This document shows positions 19,376 through 30,388 of a DNA stretch of 64,000 bases, one piece after another. A program made the translations under genes and the position numbers. The notes beneath the pieces are model-generated. The model searched no databases. It was not told the DNA's origin and saw nothing but the letters and a program-made list of their open reading frames with translations. Each line of letters begins with the position of its first letter. Position 1 is the stretch's first letter. Location: assembly GCF_000213175.1 (NCBI RefSeq), contig NW_009799102.1, forward strand, positions 838,509-902,508. Direction: 5' to 3'. The stretch comes from Neurospora tetrasperma FGSC 2508. Its lineage: Eukaryota > Ascomycota > Sordariomycetes > Sordariales > Sordariaceae.

Positions 19376-20832
19376 ATTTGGGGGAAGGAGAGATGTGTGA
19401 AAGAGAAGGAATTTAGGAAGAGAATTGGGATTTCAAATTCGGGTGGTGGAGGATGTTGTATCTGGAAGGAGTTTGGAACTAAAAAGAGTCGGGAATTAAA
19501 AGGAAAGTAAGGGGTATCCGTGCCCTTTGCTTACTTTCGTTGGAGTACAGATGATATCTGCTGGTTTGCTGGATTCGATAAGGTTTGCTGTGCGGGGAAT
19601 GAAAGTTTGGGTGACACTAGAAAAGTTCAGATCAGATCAGGGGCAAGCACCTTACCTGGTTTTCAAAATAACGATGATTGTTGCCGCTCAGTACTGAACC
19701 CTTGTTATGAACTTAAATCATCTTGAAGTGTGTCCTGCCCCTTAATCATCTTGAAATGAAGAGTCTTGCGGCGTTTGTCGTTTGCTTTACACGTCGAATC
19801 CGCATTCCCTCTCCATTCTGCTCGTGCTAAAGGTAGAAACACTCGCCGAAAAGATAGATTATGGGGCCCGGCTTCGAATCGGAGGTTTTCTTGCTGGAAC
19901 CGGCTGATTGATAGGCCTTGGGCTTGACGAAGCGAACATGGTAGCGTGGCGACTGTTTCGTGGACTAGCCGTGGTGGCCATCTCGGCAGCATGGCGATGG
20001 ACGAATGGATAAATCTACATCCACCTCGAACTCGAAGTTGTCGAATGACTCGAAGAAGTCGATTTCAAGGTCAACAATAACATCGTGGACATATTGTGAG
20101 ACGATGGTTGAGCCGCTTGGGTGGATATGATGGGCGCTGAGCCAGTAGAATCCACGGCGCGGCGTCGGTTCAAGGACCAGTGAGCAAACTTGCCTCACAA
20201 TAGAGCGTTGACGTTGGTCTGAGTGGCTCAAGATGATGGATCGATTCAAGCTCAGCGATGGGGAGCTGAGGTCCTCGAGTAGTTGGGTTTCTTGCTTCAA
20301 ATGCTGATCGGTGGGGATGGTTAAGCTGGCTGGGAACTCCCCACTGAAGGTTGGCCGCGTGGGTGGTCACAGGAGCCATCACGGCGTTGGCAACGCGGGG
20401 ACCATTAGCTTCGATGGTCCTACTCCGAAGCTGTGGAAGGGTTGGTGAAAAGCCCTGAAAGATTCTTGAGCGCCCGGAAACCACTTGGCATCGTGGCCGT
20501 TTTTTCGTACCCGGTTGGCAGTGCCATTGTTCATGGTCTCCCCTCTTGCTTGATCTTGCTGAGTTGGGCACGTGAGGCAGTGTTCCTCGCTGGAGCATCT
20601 TTAACAACTGGTGATGGTGGTTATAGGGTTTCAGGTGGGAACGACGGCAGGAGAATTATGTCCCAACCTCAGGATCCGTCCTGGCAAGGGATGGGGCTTG
20701 GTCCGTCCATTGCCACGCGGCCGAGATGGCCATCAACCAGATGCAGGAATACCCGATCGGCAATTCGTGCGTTCGCCTCTTCCAGGGCCGCCCCCAGAAC
20801 AACTCCGGACTCGGCACCCTGGCCAATGCTGT

Positions 20833-21190
20833 TCATGGCGTAATTTTGGAAGTTGAAGCCACGTGGGATTCCAGTCGGTTGCTGGCCGTTGGTGGCCGGG
20901 ATGAATGTGGAATCACGGAGTGATAGCTGTTGGACAAGTGTTCAACCGGGTGGGCTGCAATTGAGGAAGTCGTGGGTACTCTGGGTGGGATGACGGTAGG
21001 AGAACGGCTATTCTGGTCAAGAGGCGGATGATTGGGGTACAAATTGTTGTCCAGGTTCAGGTTCAGGTTCAGGTTCAGGTTCAGGTTTGGTGATGGGAAA
21101 GGTTTGTGGCAGAGTCGATTGTCGCGCCTCGGGGGTGATTTGCTGCGATATCGGCATCCTCCAATCTCACGATACCTTCAAGTTTCAACA
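20833..21190 (-). CDS. possible exon of an unrecognised Pro/Ser-rich protein
   Basis: Roughly 119 codons are open on the minus strand from about 21190 to the stop at 20833. They read from basic text (CRYRSKSPPRRDN) through an (Asn-Leu)6 run into a Pro/Ser/His-rich tail. The frame is closed upstream by a TGA beside a GTATCG sequence, so an intron boundary there is possible. No family is recognised and no start ATG is clear. Confidence 0.25.
21053..21086 (+). repeat. (AGGTTC)n hexamer array
   Basis: About six copies of AGGTTC lie in tandem. On the minus strand the array stays in frame and would encode alternating Asn-Leu. A period of six fits selection for an open frame but does not prove it. 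Confidence 0.85.
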
Positions 21191-23774
21191 GCGGTTTCAT
21201 GGGGTAAACAGGACCTCTAGCGCCAACAACAGTAACACCGAGGTTCTGGATGAAATCGGAGTAATACCCTCATCGAGGGCTTCATCCAAGTGCCATCAAG
21301 GTTCTCACCTACCTATAGCCAACCAGGTTCTCAATGATTACTACTTTTAAAGAGAGGATGAAAGGAAATGAAGGAAGGGAATGAGATGCTTATCTGTCTG
21401 ACAAACTCGGCACTTGTATCATGGACACAACTGGGACACTCGCCCCAAGGCTATTGCAGTTTAGACCGTGAGAATCGCGAATGGCCGCCCTTGACCCCGG
21501 AAACGTGGAAGCGAAGAGAATTGAATGACTTGGAATACGTGAAGCGAGATGGTGTGTTTGGCGAATATATAGACTTTTCTTTGACTTAGCTGAACACGAC
21601 TCAAATTATCAAGTGATTCCCACAATTCTGCTCTCATTCCGTGGTGTTTAATGCCTGACTTCAAGCTATGCATGTGAAAAGAGGTTGGACGCCAGGAAGT
21701 GCAAGTACCTCGACCCTGCCGTTTCGATATTTACAGCAGCACAACGCAGAGAGAAGGAAAAAAAGAACTAAAAACGCTGATAGAATGACTTCCACCGTCA
21801 AAACTATGTGCGTGAAGCTTTGTGTAACTCGTCCGTTGAGTGTATAACTGAATATCGAAGAGTGTCTGGTCAATGCATTGAGCCGTGTTCCGACTGTTTA
21901 TATTTCGAATCCCAGTCTCAGCACTTGCGGAAAAGGGGGCGTCAGCCGCCAAGAATCTAACCACCCACCACCCGCCAATATTTCGGGCAAGGGGACAGGG
22001 GAACACGGATAACAACGGAACAGACGATTTCTAGATTCGCTTGGTTCTTCTAGAAGGTGGTTGACCGCACAGGGCTGGCACAACGGCATCTCGGTTCTTG
22101 GCTATAGTGTAGAAAAGGAGAGGGCAAAGCGAGGGCTTAGGCGGATCCCGAACCTTGTTCGTTGCGGAGTTTAGGCGAAATAGGCAATGCCATCTTTGAC
22201 ATCCTGATGTTTTGGGAATTCTATGAGGCAACGGCTATCGTGGGGTTTCCAATGCTCTGGGTTGGGGCGATGGGGTTTCCGCTGTCGATCAAGCAGACAT
22301 GCCTGGTATTTGAAGTTTATCAGAGGAACTATGTACCTATGCCGTGTGTCTGGACTCTGGAGAAGGTGGTGAAGGTGGTGTTGCAACATTGTAAAGGAGG
22401 GTGGGGTGGGGGAGGAAGAAAACGGCGAAAACCTCAAGACATTCCAATACATTTTGCCGATGATTGGCGCATTTCGGCAGATCCATGCCCCTCCTCCGTT
22501 TCAGAAAAACCGCTGCGCATACCATTGGGGAAAACCCCCCCATGTTCCCCATTCTATTCTAGACTTTTTTGTCCCGCTATGGACGCGCCATCGTAGACGC
22601 CGCCAACCAGCCGATGAAGGATGTGCATCGAATCATGGCCGGCGAATGTTTGATGGAGTGAACGTGTTTGCGGCCTCACATTTGATCGGGTGGCTTGCTT
22701 TGACTTGAATATTAGCTTTTTTGTATGTGGAGAGAGCATAAGCACAGAAAGGAGGTTTAATTGCATCTCAATGCTGTGGATGTCTTGGTTTTTATGCTGT
22801 ACATAGAGATATGTATGTATATTACTGTACGTCGGGTAAAAGCAACACAGGAACCTCAAGGGCTGCAATACTGACAGCTGCTGTCTATCAACCTCAGTAT
22901 TCCCTGCGTAGAAAGATACCTAGAGGTAATGTATGTCCGTCATGTTGATAGTACCCACGGCGTCTCATCCCGTAATAGTTCTTGGTGGCCCTGAGCACAC
23001 GAGCAAGTGCGGTGAACAATGACAAAAGTACGGTAAACAAACTGCGTGGATGCTGGTGGAGTGATTAGTCTGCTAGGTACCCGCGACTTGACATCGGCCC
23101 ATTTAGGGCCTCAGTTAGTGCAGGCTTGGCGTACCGTGTACCCGAAAACCTCTCAGGGGACGACACACTGACCGACCATGGACATTTTGCACTTACAAGC
23201 ATCAATCATTCTGCACCCAGACACACACACAATTCGTATCACGACAACAGCAGCCAGCGGCAGCGAGTCGACCTGCCCGTCCCGACCTTGTCCCTCACTT
23301 CTTTCCTCCAGACCACCCACTACCACTCAGACTCTCAACAACTAGTACTGCCAGTGATTCCTGTCTTGTCTTTAAGCGGCCCTGTTTGCAGCACTTGCCC
23401 CCGTCATTGATCACCCATTGTCGACCAGTGGAAAGCGACTGGAGTCGAGCAGCTGTGTGTGTGTGAGGGGTGTCTTGTCTCGCTCTCCCTCCGTCCCTCT
23501 CCGCCAATTGAATATCCAGCAGCCAGCCAGCCAGCACTTCCACGCACTTGCTTGCTTGTATTTCCGTTTATCAATGGCCAGTCGCCCTGCCGCGTAAACA
23601 ACGGGCCACCACTACCTACCTACCTATCTCTAGTACCACACCACTGCACCCACCACCACCACCTTACTTGTCACCCGCTCTCGCCCGTCCTTGTGTCGCC
23701 GCCTCGTATATTGTCTAGAGCCGGAGCAGCCTGTACCTATTCCTTGGGTTTCCACCTCCCAAGAAACAACCGAA

Positions 23775-26700
23775 ATGTCGGCATCCGAAGTACAGGAAGG
23801 GGCTGCTGCCCCCCACGAGGCGGTCGCTACCAAAGAGATGCCCACGGAGACGGTTCAGGAGGTCACCCACGAGCACGAGAAAGAGGACGCTGCTTCCTCT
23901 CCCGTAACAGAGACAAAGGACAAGGACTCCCAGCCCGACCACCAGCGACCAGCCTCTCTCGCTCCCACCAACTTGTCCGACCCAGACGACAAGGACACCG
24001 TAAGTCTCCCTTCCCTTCAAGTTACCATGTCACTTGCCCCTAGGGAGGTACAAGGCAGTGCAATCCAAAGTAACAAGAGTACTATACGAGCGAGTGCTGA
24101 CCAGCGACCACAACCATGATTATTGCCCATCATGCAGGATACGTTTGAAGATGCCATCGACACAGGTTCCGTAAGGTCCCTAACAAAACGCTCTTCCTCG
24201 TTTCACCGCCCGCGCTCCCCATCCATGGACGATTCTGCCGCCGCCGACGCCGACCACGACGCCCGCTCCCACACCACCGAGACACCCCAAGTTCCCAAGA
24301 CGACAGAGATCAAGGAAGAGGAGCAGGAAGACGTCTTCGAGACCCCGGCACAGGAGCAGGAAAACAAGTCGCTACACCGCATCTCGCATGCTTCCAAAGT
24401 TTCAGAGGCGTCCGCTTTCTCGGCTGCATCGCTGGACGATGTAAGCCTAAACGATAATTCTACAATTGGAGATAAAACAGGTACGTTGGAAGCTGTACGC
24501 ACAGCCAAGCAAAACCCACCAGACTGTACTAACGAGGGAATCCAGAAAAATCCCTTGATACGGCGCCTTCGTCAACCAAGAAGCTGTCAATAAGCAGTAT
24601 AGCTAGTGCCCTGCCCGCCATGCCGTGGTCACCTTCCGCTACCGACGAAGCTGTAAAAAGCCCACCCGTGGCCGCTGCCGTGGCTGCTGCCGCTCCTCCT
24701 GCGCCTGCGCCCGCTGCCCTTACTCCAGCACCACCGCCTCCCGTCACCCGAAAACTAACTAGCCCCTTTTCCTGGCTGTCCAGGAGTTCATCAAAGGAGC
24801 AAGCCAACCCACCCCCACCGCCAGCCGCCACAACAGCTCCAAGACGGAATACCGCCAGCTCTGTTGCAACTCTCTCCAGCAACCCCGATGGGACATTAGG
24901 CAAGGTTGACGAGGAGGGCAATAAGAACACTCTCAAGGATCGCTTCAAGCAGTTGCGCTTAAGAGAGGAGGGCAGCGCGCCCACGGGAGACGATGATGAG
25001 AAGAGCGCTACCCCGGAGGAGAAGGAAGCAGTCCAACCCCCTCCATCGCCGCTTCCACCAACTCCCAACCCGGCTCTCGCTCCCGGTACCGCATCCGGGG
25101 TCACTGCTGGCCCAGCAGGCTCCGATACTCCTGTGGACTGGGATCTGTGGCAGACGGTTGTGTACGAAGGTCCCGCAGCTGTTGCTCGGACAAGCCCTGA
25201 GCAGTTGAAGGAGGCCATCGCAAAGGGTATCCCCAGCGCCATCCGTGGAGTCATCTGGCAAGTTCTGGCACAAAGCAAAAATGAGGAACTGGAAACAGTC
25301 TACCGAGACTTGGTTGCGAGGGGTACAGACAAGGAAAGGAAAACTGACAGGCAGAGCAATGCCTCAATATCACTGAGTAACGGCGGCAAGCCGAGCGGCA
25401 AGGATACGCCCTCTTCTGCCTCGTCAGTTCACTCAGAAAAATCTGGGCCCAACGGAACCGGCGCTCCTTCTCCGACAGAGAAAGACGCGGAAGCCCTCGC
25501 CAAGGCCCAGGCTCTTGCCGCGGCGGAGCGCAAGAAGAAGGAAAAAGAAGACAAGGAAATGTTATCGAGGCTCGAAAAGGTCATTAGAAGGGATCTGGGC
25601 GCTCGAACGAGCTATTCCAAATTTGCCGCCGCCCAAGGGCTTCAGGAGGGCCTCTTTGGCGTGTGCAAGGCATATGCTCTCTTTGACGAAGCCGTCGGCT
25701 ATGCTCAGGGCATGAACTTCCTCGTCATGCCTCTTCTCTTCAACATGCCCGAGGAGGAGGCCTTCTGCCTGCTGGTACGACTAATGAACCAATACCACCT
25801 TCGCGAGCTCTTTATCCAGGACATGCCCGGTCTGCACAAGTGCCTCTACCAGTTTGAGCGCATCCTCGAGGACCTCGAGCCCGCTCTCTACTGCCACCTC
25901 CATCGGCGCGGCATCTCCCCTCACCTCTACGCCACGCAGTGGTTCCTCACCTTGTTCGCCTATCGCTTCCCCCTGCAGCTCGTTCTGCGCATCTATGACC
26001 TGATCTTCTCCGAGGGTCTGTCGGCCATCATCAAGTTCGGCATTGTGCTCATGCAAAAGAACGCGACTGCCCTCCTCGGCATGTCCGACATGTCGCAGCT
26101 CACCACCTTCCTCAAGGACCGTCTCTTCGACGTCTACATCGACGCCACCCCGTCGTCCAACTCCATCCTCGAGAATGGCTTCTTCGGCTCCAGCTCCGCT
26201 AGCATCGACAAGGAGGTCTACCGTGCTGACCAGCTCGTCCGCGACGCGTGTGACGTCAACATCACGGCCGAGCTGCTCAAGGAGTACGGCAAAGAGTGGG
26301 AGGAAAAGACCAAGGCCGAGAAGGAGCGGGAGCAGGAACTCGAAGGTCTGAAGCAGGCCAATACCAATTACACGGTCATAGTACGCCGACTCGAAGAGCG
26401 CATCGAGGCCGTGGATCGCGAGCAGGCCTCGCTTGCGACAGAGCTGGTGAGGACAAAGGTGGAGAATGAAGAGCTCAGGGATGAGAATGAATCTCTCAGG
26501 GGCCAGGTGAAGGAGCTGAGGGTGGTCATTGAGCATCAAGCAACGGAGCTGGAGAACAAGTGGAATCTGGAGCGGGACGATTTAATGAAGAGGAACGAGA
26601 AGGTGCATGAGGAGAATCAGAAGCTGGAGAAGGAGCTGGCGGATTTGGAGGAGCAGTTGGTGCAGACCAAGTTGCAGTACGCTGAGGTAAGTTCTTATAT

Positions 26701-26830
26701 TTCTTGTCAGGGACAGAATAATTGGGACAATGAAAAGAATGCTAACTCATGTTATGAGCAGATTAACTCGGCTCATGAAACGCTTACTAGGAAGTGGGCG
26801 GATCTCAAGAGGCAGGTGCAAGCTGCTTGA
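23775..26830 (+). CDS. TBC-domain Rab GTPase-activating protein (Gyp5-like)
   Basis: Four exons: 23775-23999, 24138-24480, 24546-26686, 26762-26830. The product is 925 residues. The first ~400 residues are disordered, acidic and Pro-rich. The TBC domain starts at about residue 418 (IPSAIRGVIWQVL), is split by a ~75-residue low-complexity insert, and continues from VIRRDLGARTSYSKF to about 690. The Gln-finger block is YAQGMNF. The Arg-finger block is IRRDLGART, with the Arg one residue later than in the usual IxxDxxR. Residues about 770-900 form a long coiled coil. By family, Gyp5-type proteins speed GTP hydrolysis on Rab/Ypt proteins (Sec4/Ypt1 in yeast) in Golgi-to-plasma-membrane traffic and polarised growth. 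The last intron (75 nt) has no stop and keeps frame. An alternative donor (GTAAGC at 24441) exists in exon 2. Confidence 0.9.
26687..26761 (+). other. in-frame, stop-free 75-nt intron in the TBC gene
   Basis: Donor GTAAGT, branch GCTAAC and acceptor GAGCAG are all canonical. The intron is a multiple of three without a stop, so retention would add 25 residues to the coiled coil without breaking the C-terminus. Confidence 0.7.
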
Positions 26831-27919
26831 TCGAGCATCGCGGTATGTGGTATGTGATACGTGGTATGGAATACGGTGTGGTGTCTAATAGTAGAATTCG
26901 GTGTTATTGGACAATCAGCCTTGTTGTCTTGTCATCCTCAAGAAAGAAGGGATAGACGATTAAAAGAACCATCATAGTCGTTTTGCTTTGCGTTGCTTCT
27001 TCACATGTTGGGACATGGACGGGATACCTTAAGATGGTTGTCGTCCTCAGGTTGTGTTGGTGCATTCCATACCTATTGTTGTTTGTTTAGTACCTTGCCA
27101 TGCCCTGTTCTGTTAGGAAACCGACTGCCTATCATGGCGTTGCATTCTTGGGGGAGGAGGAAGAGGAGAAGGGAAGAGAAGAAGGGAAGGGAAGTGAGGC
27201 ATTACAGACGACGAGAGAGAGAGGGGGGGGGCACAAAAAGGGGGGAACGAAAGGGTTGAATGGGAGGAGATGAGAAAGCATGAGGTAGCAATGAAGAAGC
27301 ATGAGAGAACAGAGCATAAGAGCAAAACAGCATAATCTACAGTTACAATGACGTCCTAACAACATACTTACTATATCCATCTTGAGTCAAGATTGCGATG
27401 CGATGTCTTTGGTGGCGTCTGGTATAACTCTAACCAGGATACCCCCTTTCTTCCTCCGTCCCTTCTTCGTTTTGGAAATGTCGTCTAGACTACCTACGTA
27501 TTCGACAATCAACTCCATCAATCTCGGCACATGCACGAAAGTGGTTAGTTGTAGGTATCTTATACTTTCCCTTACCTCACCTATGTGCGTTAAAGTTTAG
27601 GAAAGAGAATAACCAACAATATATATTTTTTTTCCCCTAGAAAAAGGAGTTACAAGACTAGGTAGGTAGGTACCCAAACATACCTAGGTAGTTACCAGAA
27701 CTATTTGAGTAGATAGGTAGTTCATACCTTGGAGGAGGCAGCGGGTAGAAAGAAACATTCAAGGTTACTTTTTTAGGTACTCTGTAAGTCGTCTATAGAT
27801 AAACTATATGAGCTAGCTAGCCTTATACTAAAGATTCCTAGGTAGGTAGTTTCAAGGAAGGACATTCATTGTCTTTGTAAGTAGTAGTGAAAGTGAACCT
27901 AATTGATGAGAGTTTGTAT

Positions 27920-27970
27920 AAAAAAAAAAAAAAAAAAAAGGGGGGGGGGGGGAGGGGGAGGGGGAGGGAG
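27920..27970 (+). repeat. A20-G13 homopolymer followed by GGGGGA units
   Basis: Twenty A (27920-27939) are followed by thirteen G (27940-27952) and then by AGGGGG-type units. The G-rich part could form a G-quadruplex. Length is prone to sequencing error. Confidence 0.9.
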
Positions 27971-28343
27971 GAAATCGTCGAGAGGTCCTTAGGTAGGTAC
28001 TTGACTTGACTTGGGTGGTAGGTAGGTGTCTTTCAAGTTCAATTCCGAGATTGGGCAAGTTGTTCTTGTCACGTTCTCGAATTTCCAGCCAGGTTCTCGA
28101 GTGGTGTGAATAATAACAACAACAAGAAGGGAATGAATGGGATTAAACTTTGGGGGTTGCTTCTCTTCTCTTCTGTCTAGGTCTGTTTCTTTCCTTTCCG
28201 AGACCTATGTAACCCACCGACCGACCACTATTCGGGTCCCTCCCTGCCTAACTAAGTCTAAGTAGCTCGCTTGTATACAAACTTCCTCACGACTTACGAC
28301 TTACGACTGACGGCGGACTTGCCTGTTAGTCCTCGTGAGTCAG

Positions 28344-28374
28344 TACCTACCTACCTACCTACCTACCTACCTAC
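28344..28374 (+). repeat. (TACC)n tetranucleotide array
   Basis: About eight tandem TACC units. The same tetranucleotide, in both orientations, recurs in almost every intergenic region of the window. Confidence 0.9.
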
Positions 28375-28616
28375 TGTGCCTCCTTATTCTTGTCGATCAT
28401 CGATTTATCTCTTCCTTCCAACCTCCATCAAACCCCCTCTTCTTTCTATCTATGTCTAAGTTTAAGACCAAGTATAGGTCTAGATCTATCCCATGGCTAT
28501 AACAAAACTCTATACATAGTAGGCTACCTACCTACCTACCTAGATATACTTACAAGAAAATTTCCTAGAGAAAGATGGATCCATGTATCTTCTCATGTCC
28601 TTTATTCCGTCCGTCC

Positions 28617-28632
28617 GTCCGTCCGTCCGTCC
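28617..28632 (+). repeat. (CCGT)n tetranucleotide array
   Basis: Four tandem CCGT units in a non-coding region. Confidence 0.85.
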
Positions 28633-29504
28633 ATCATAAAAGAAAACTTCGTAGGTAGTCAAGTGTCTAAAAAGAGACCAGGAAACCAGGGACCAGGGAC
28701 CAGGGACTGAAAAGTCAAGAGTTAAGAGTCCGGAACAAGGAACCGTCAACCATGTATGTGGTCGAAACACGACAGAGAAAAAAAAAATCGTAGGCGAGAG
28801 GACTTGAGGAAAGACGGAAAGGGCGATGGAGTAGATAGATAGGTAGGATTCCCCTTTTACCTTTGTGCATAGAAGGCTTCGGCTAGAAAGTTTACCTGTG
28901 CGTACGTCCCCCAAATGATGTTGAAGACACCCAGTTGGCTAAGGGAAAAGGCAGGGCGAGTCTACCTTGTCCGGGAGCATCTTCTAAAAGACAGGCGGAG
29001 GTGGTCGCTATCATATGGCAATCGATGCGTTCGGTTTGGAAGGCATCGAACACCTATTGCGGGATGCAAGCTGTTCAGGCTTGATGACTTGATGAGGATA
29101 CATACGGAGATATTATTTTCATATCAGACCTCCTCTAAACCAAGATCGTACATCATGAATTACGGCGAATTTCAAGAAAATTAGTGAAGTGAAGCTTTGG
29201 ATTGACTCGGGTGGCTGTGAATTGTCATGGTATCTCTCATTATCCCGTTGCCCTATAAACCCCATTCCATGCCTTTTACCGAAGAAACGAAGCAGCGAAA
29301 GGGAATAAGCAGTGGGCCACCATCCTTTTTCAGACGACGGGGAACCACATGTTGGTCCTCGTACCTTTGCGCATAGCTCGCACGACAATGGACACGACAG
29401 ACTCGACAATCGGGCGGACAGCCGACGCGAGGCTTGACCCATCAATCCATCTTCCTCCCTGATCCTCCTGGCACAGCAAACTCCTCCCGGCAAGGGCGAG
29501 ACGT

Positions 29505-30388
29505 TTACTTGTGGAGCTTGCGCTGGTAGAAAGCGAGCTCCTCACCCTCGAGGATGTAGCCGTCGCAGCGACCGGACTGGCCGGGGCGGGAAGAGATGAC
29601 GGCGTAGAGACGACCGGCCTCGAACTGCTTCTCGAGAGCGGGGTCGACCTTGCCGGCGGCGGCGAAGCGCTCAGCCTGCTTCTTCTCGACAGACTTGGAC
29701 TTCTTGACCTCCTCAACAACCTGACCCTGCTTCTGCTGGCGACGGCGACCGAGGGGCTGGCCGTAGTGGGCCTCGTACCACTGACGGAAGGGGGCAGCGT
29801 CGATCTGGACAACAGCGGACTTGGTGAGGGTGTTGGTACGGACGAGCTCGTTGTTGGAAGGGTGGTCTGAAAAAGGCCACAACGTCAGCTTCTGAACGTG
29901 GTTTCCTAACCTGGAACGTGGGAGCCAAAAACTTACACGCGACAACGATCACACGGGTCTTGCGAGTGCAACCCTCGGAGGCCCAGGCGAAGTTACCGGA
30001 GTCGAGACGGAGGGCACGGTACTTGTGGTTACCACCGCGGGTGCGGACGGTGTGAATGCGCTTAGCACCGATACGGGTGTTAGCGGGCTGGCGACCCGCC
30101 TCGAAGGCTCTCTTCTTCCCTGCCGCGTTTGTCAGAAATGGTTTCTTTTGTACGCGTCAAAACAGGCTCAGAACGCATGGGGTTCAGTCAAGCTCTGCAT
30201 TTCTGCAAGAACATCAACCTCCCAAGCGGACCTTCGAGAATATTATAGAGTATACGTACGATAGTAACTGCAGACAGACACACGTTAGCTGGATTACAGA
30301 CAGCACTTCAATGAGGGGCGGGATGAACATACGCGCGCTTAGCACCGGTGTGGGAGCGCTTGTGCCTGGAGTCTCTGGAGATACCCAT
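29505..30388 (-). CDS. rps8: 40S ribosomal protein eS8 (Rps8)
   Basis: Four coding exons on the minus strand: 30388-30333, 30267-30260, 30119-29937 and 29866-29505. The product is 202 residues, the usual eS8 length. It begins [19 protein letters not shown], and later blocks ([58 protein letters not shown]) match eS8 along its length. The second exon is only 8 nt (TTACTATC); it supplies the join that gives AYYRKKRAFE, which aligns with yeast AQFRKKRKFE. Introns are 65, 140 and 70 nt, with GTATGT, GTACGT and GTAAGT donors. A further leader intron (about 30400-30579, GTGAGT donor, GCTAAC branch) ends just before the ATG. The protein is a structural part of the small ribosomal subunit. Confidence 0.96.
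30260..30267 (-). other. 8-nt microexon of the eS8 gene
   Basis: The exon is flanked by CTGCAG on the acceptor side and GTACGT on the donor side. It is required to keep frame and restores conserved residues (A-Y-Y-R) between exon 1 and exon 3. Confidence 0.9.

Larger units (their letters stand above)
19376..23774. other. 4.4 kb region without a firm gene; possible minus-strand coding segments
   Basis: Two minus-strand stretches look partly coding. Region 20833-21190 is Pro/Ser-rich and includes an Asn-Leu repeat encoded by the AGGTTC hexamer array. Region 19965-20607 has two overlapping frames, one ending in a Phe/Asp/Glu-rich tail (FFESFDNFEFEVDVDL). They could be exons of one minus-strand gene, or a decayed gene, but I could not join them with clear splice sites. 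From about 22870 to 23774 the sequence is the promoter and leader of the TBC gene, with CA-, CCAC- and CTACC-rich pieces. Confidence 0.35.
26831..29504. other. intergenic region rich in simple repeats
   Basis: No supported gene. It holds many TACC/GGTA units (for example 27661-27730 and 28344-28374), a CCGT array (28617-28632) and an A20-G13 double homopolymer (27920-27952). Open frames of up to 124 codons here mostly translate the repeats. The part next to 29505 is the 3' flank of the eS8 gene. Confidence 0.5.

Noticed and set aside
19860-19890. TTCGAATC resembling a tRNA T-loop
   Set aside because: No matching T-stem, acceptor stem or A-box around it. The same holds for a GGTTCGATACC on the minus strand near 14325.
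22162-22596. 144-codon plus-strand frame with hydrophobic start
   Set aside because: The latter half translates G-rich simple sequence; no family resemblance and no leader or splice support.
28344-28374. TACC array as a CRISPR-like or spacer repeat
   Set aside because: It is a pure tetranucleotide microsatellite in a eukaryotic genome with no spacers.
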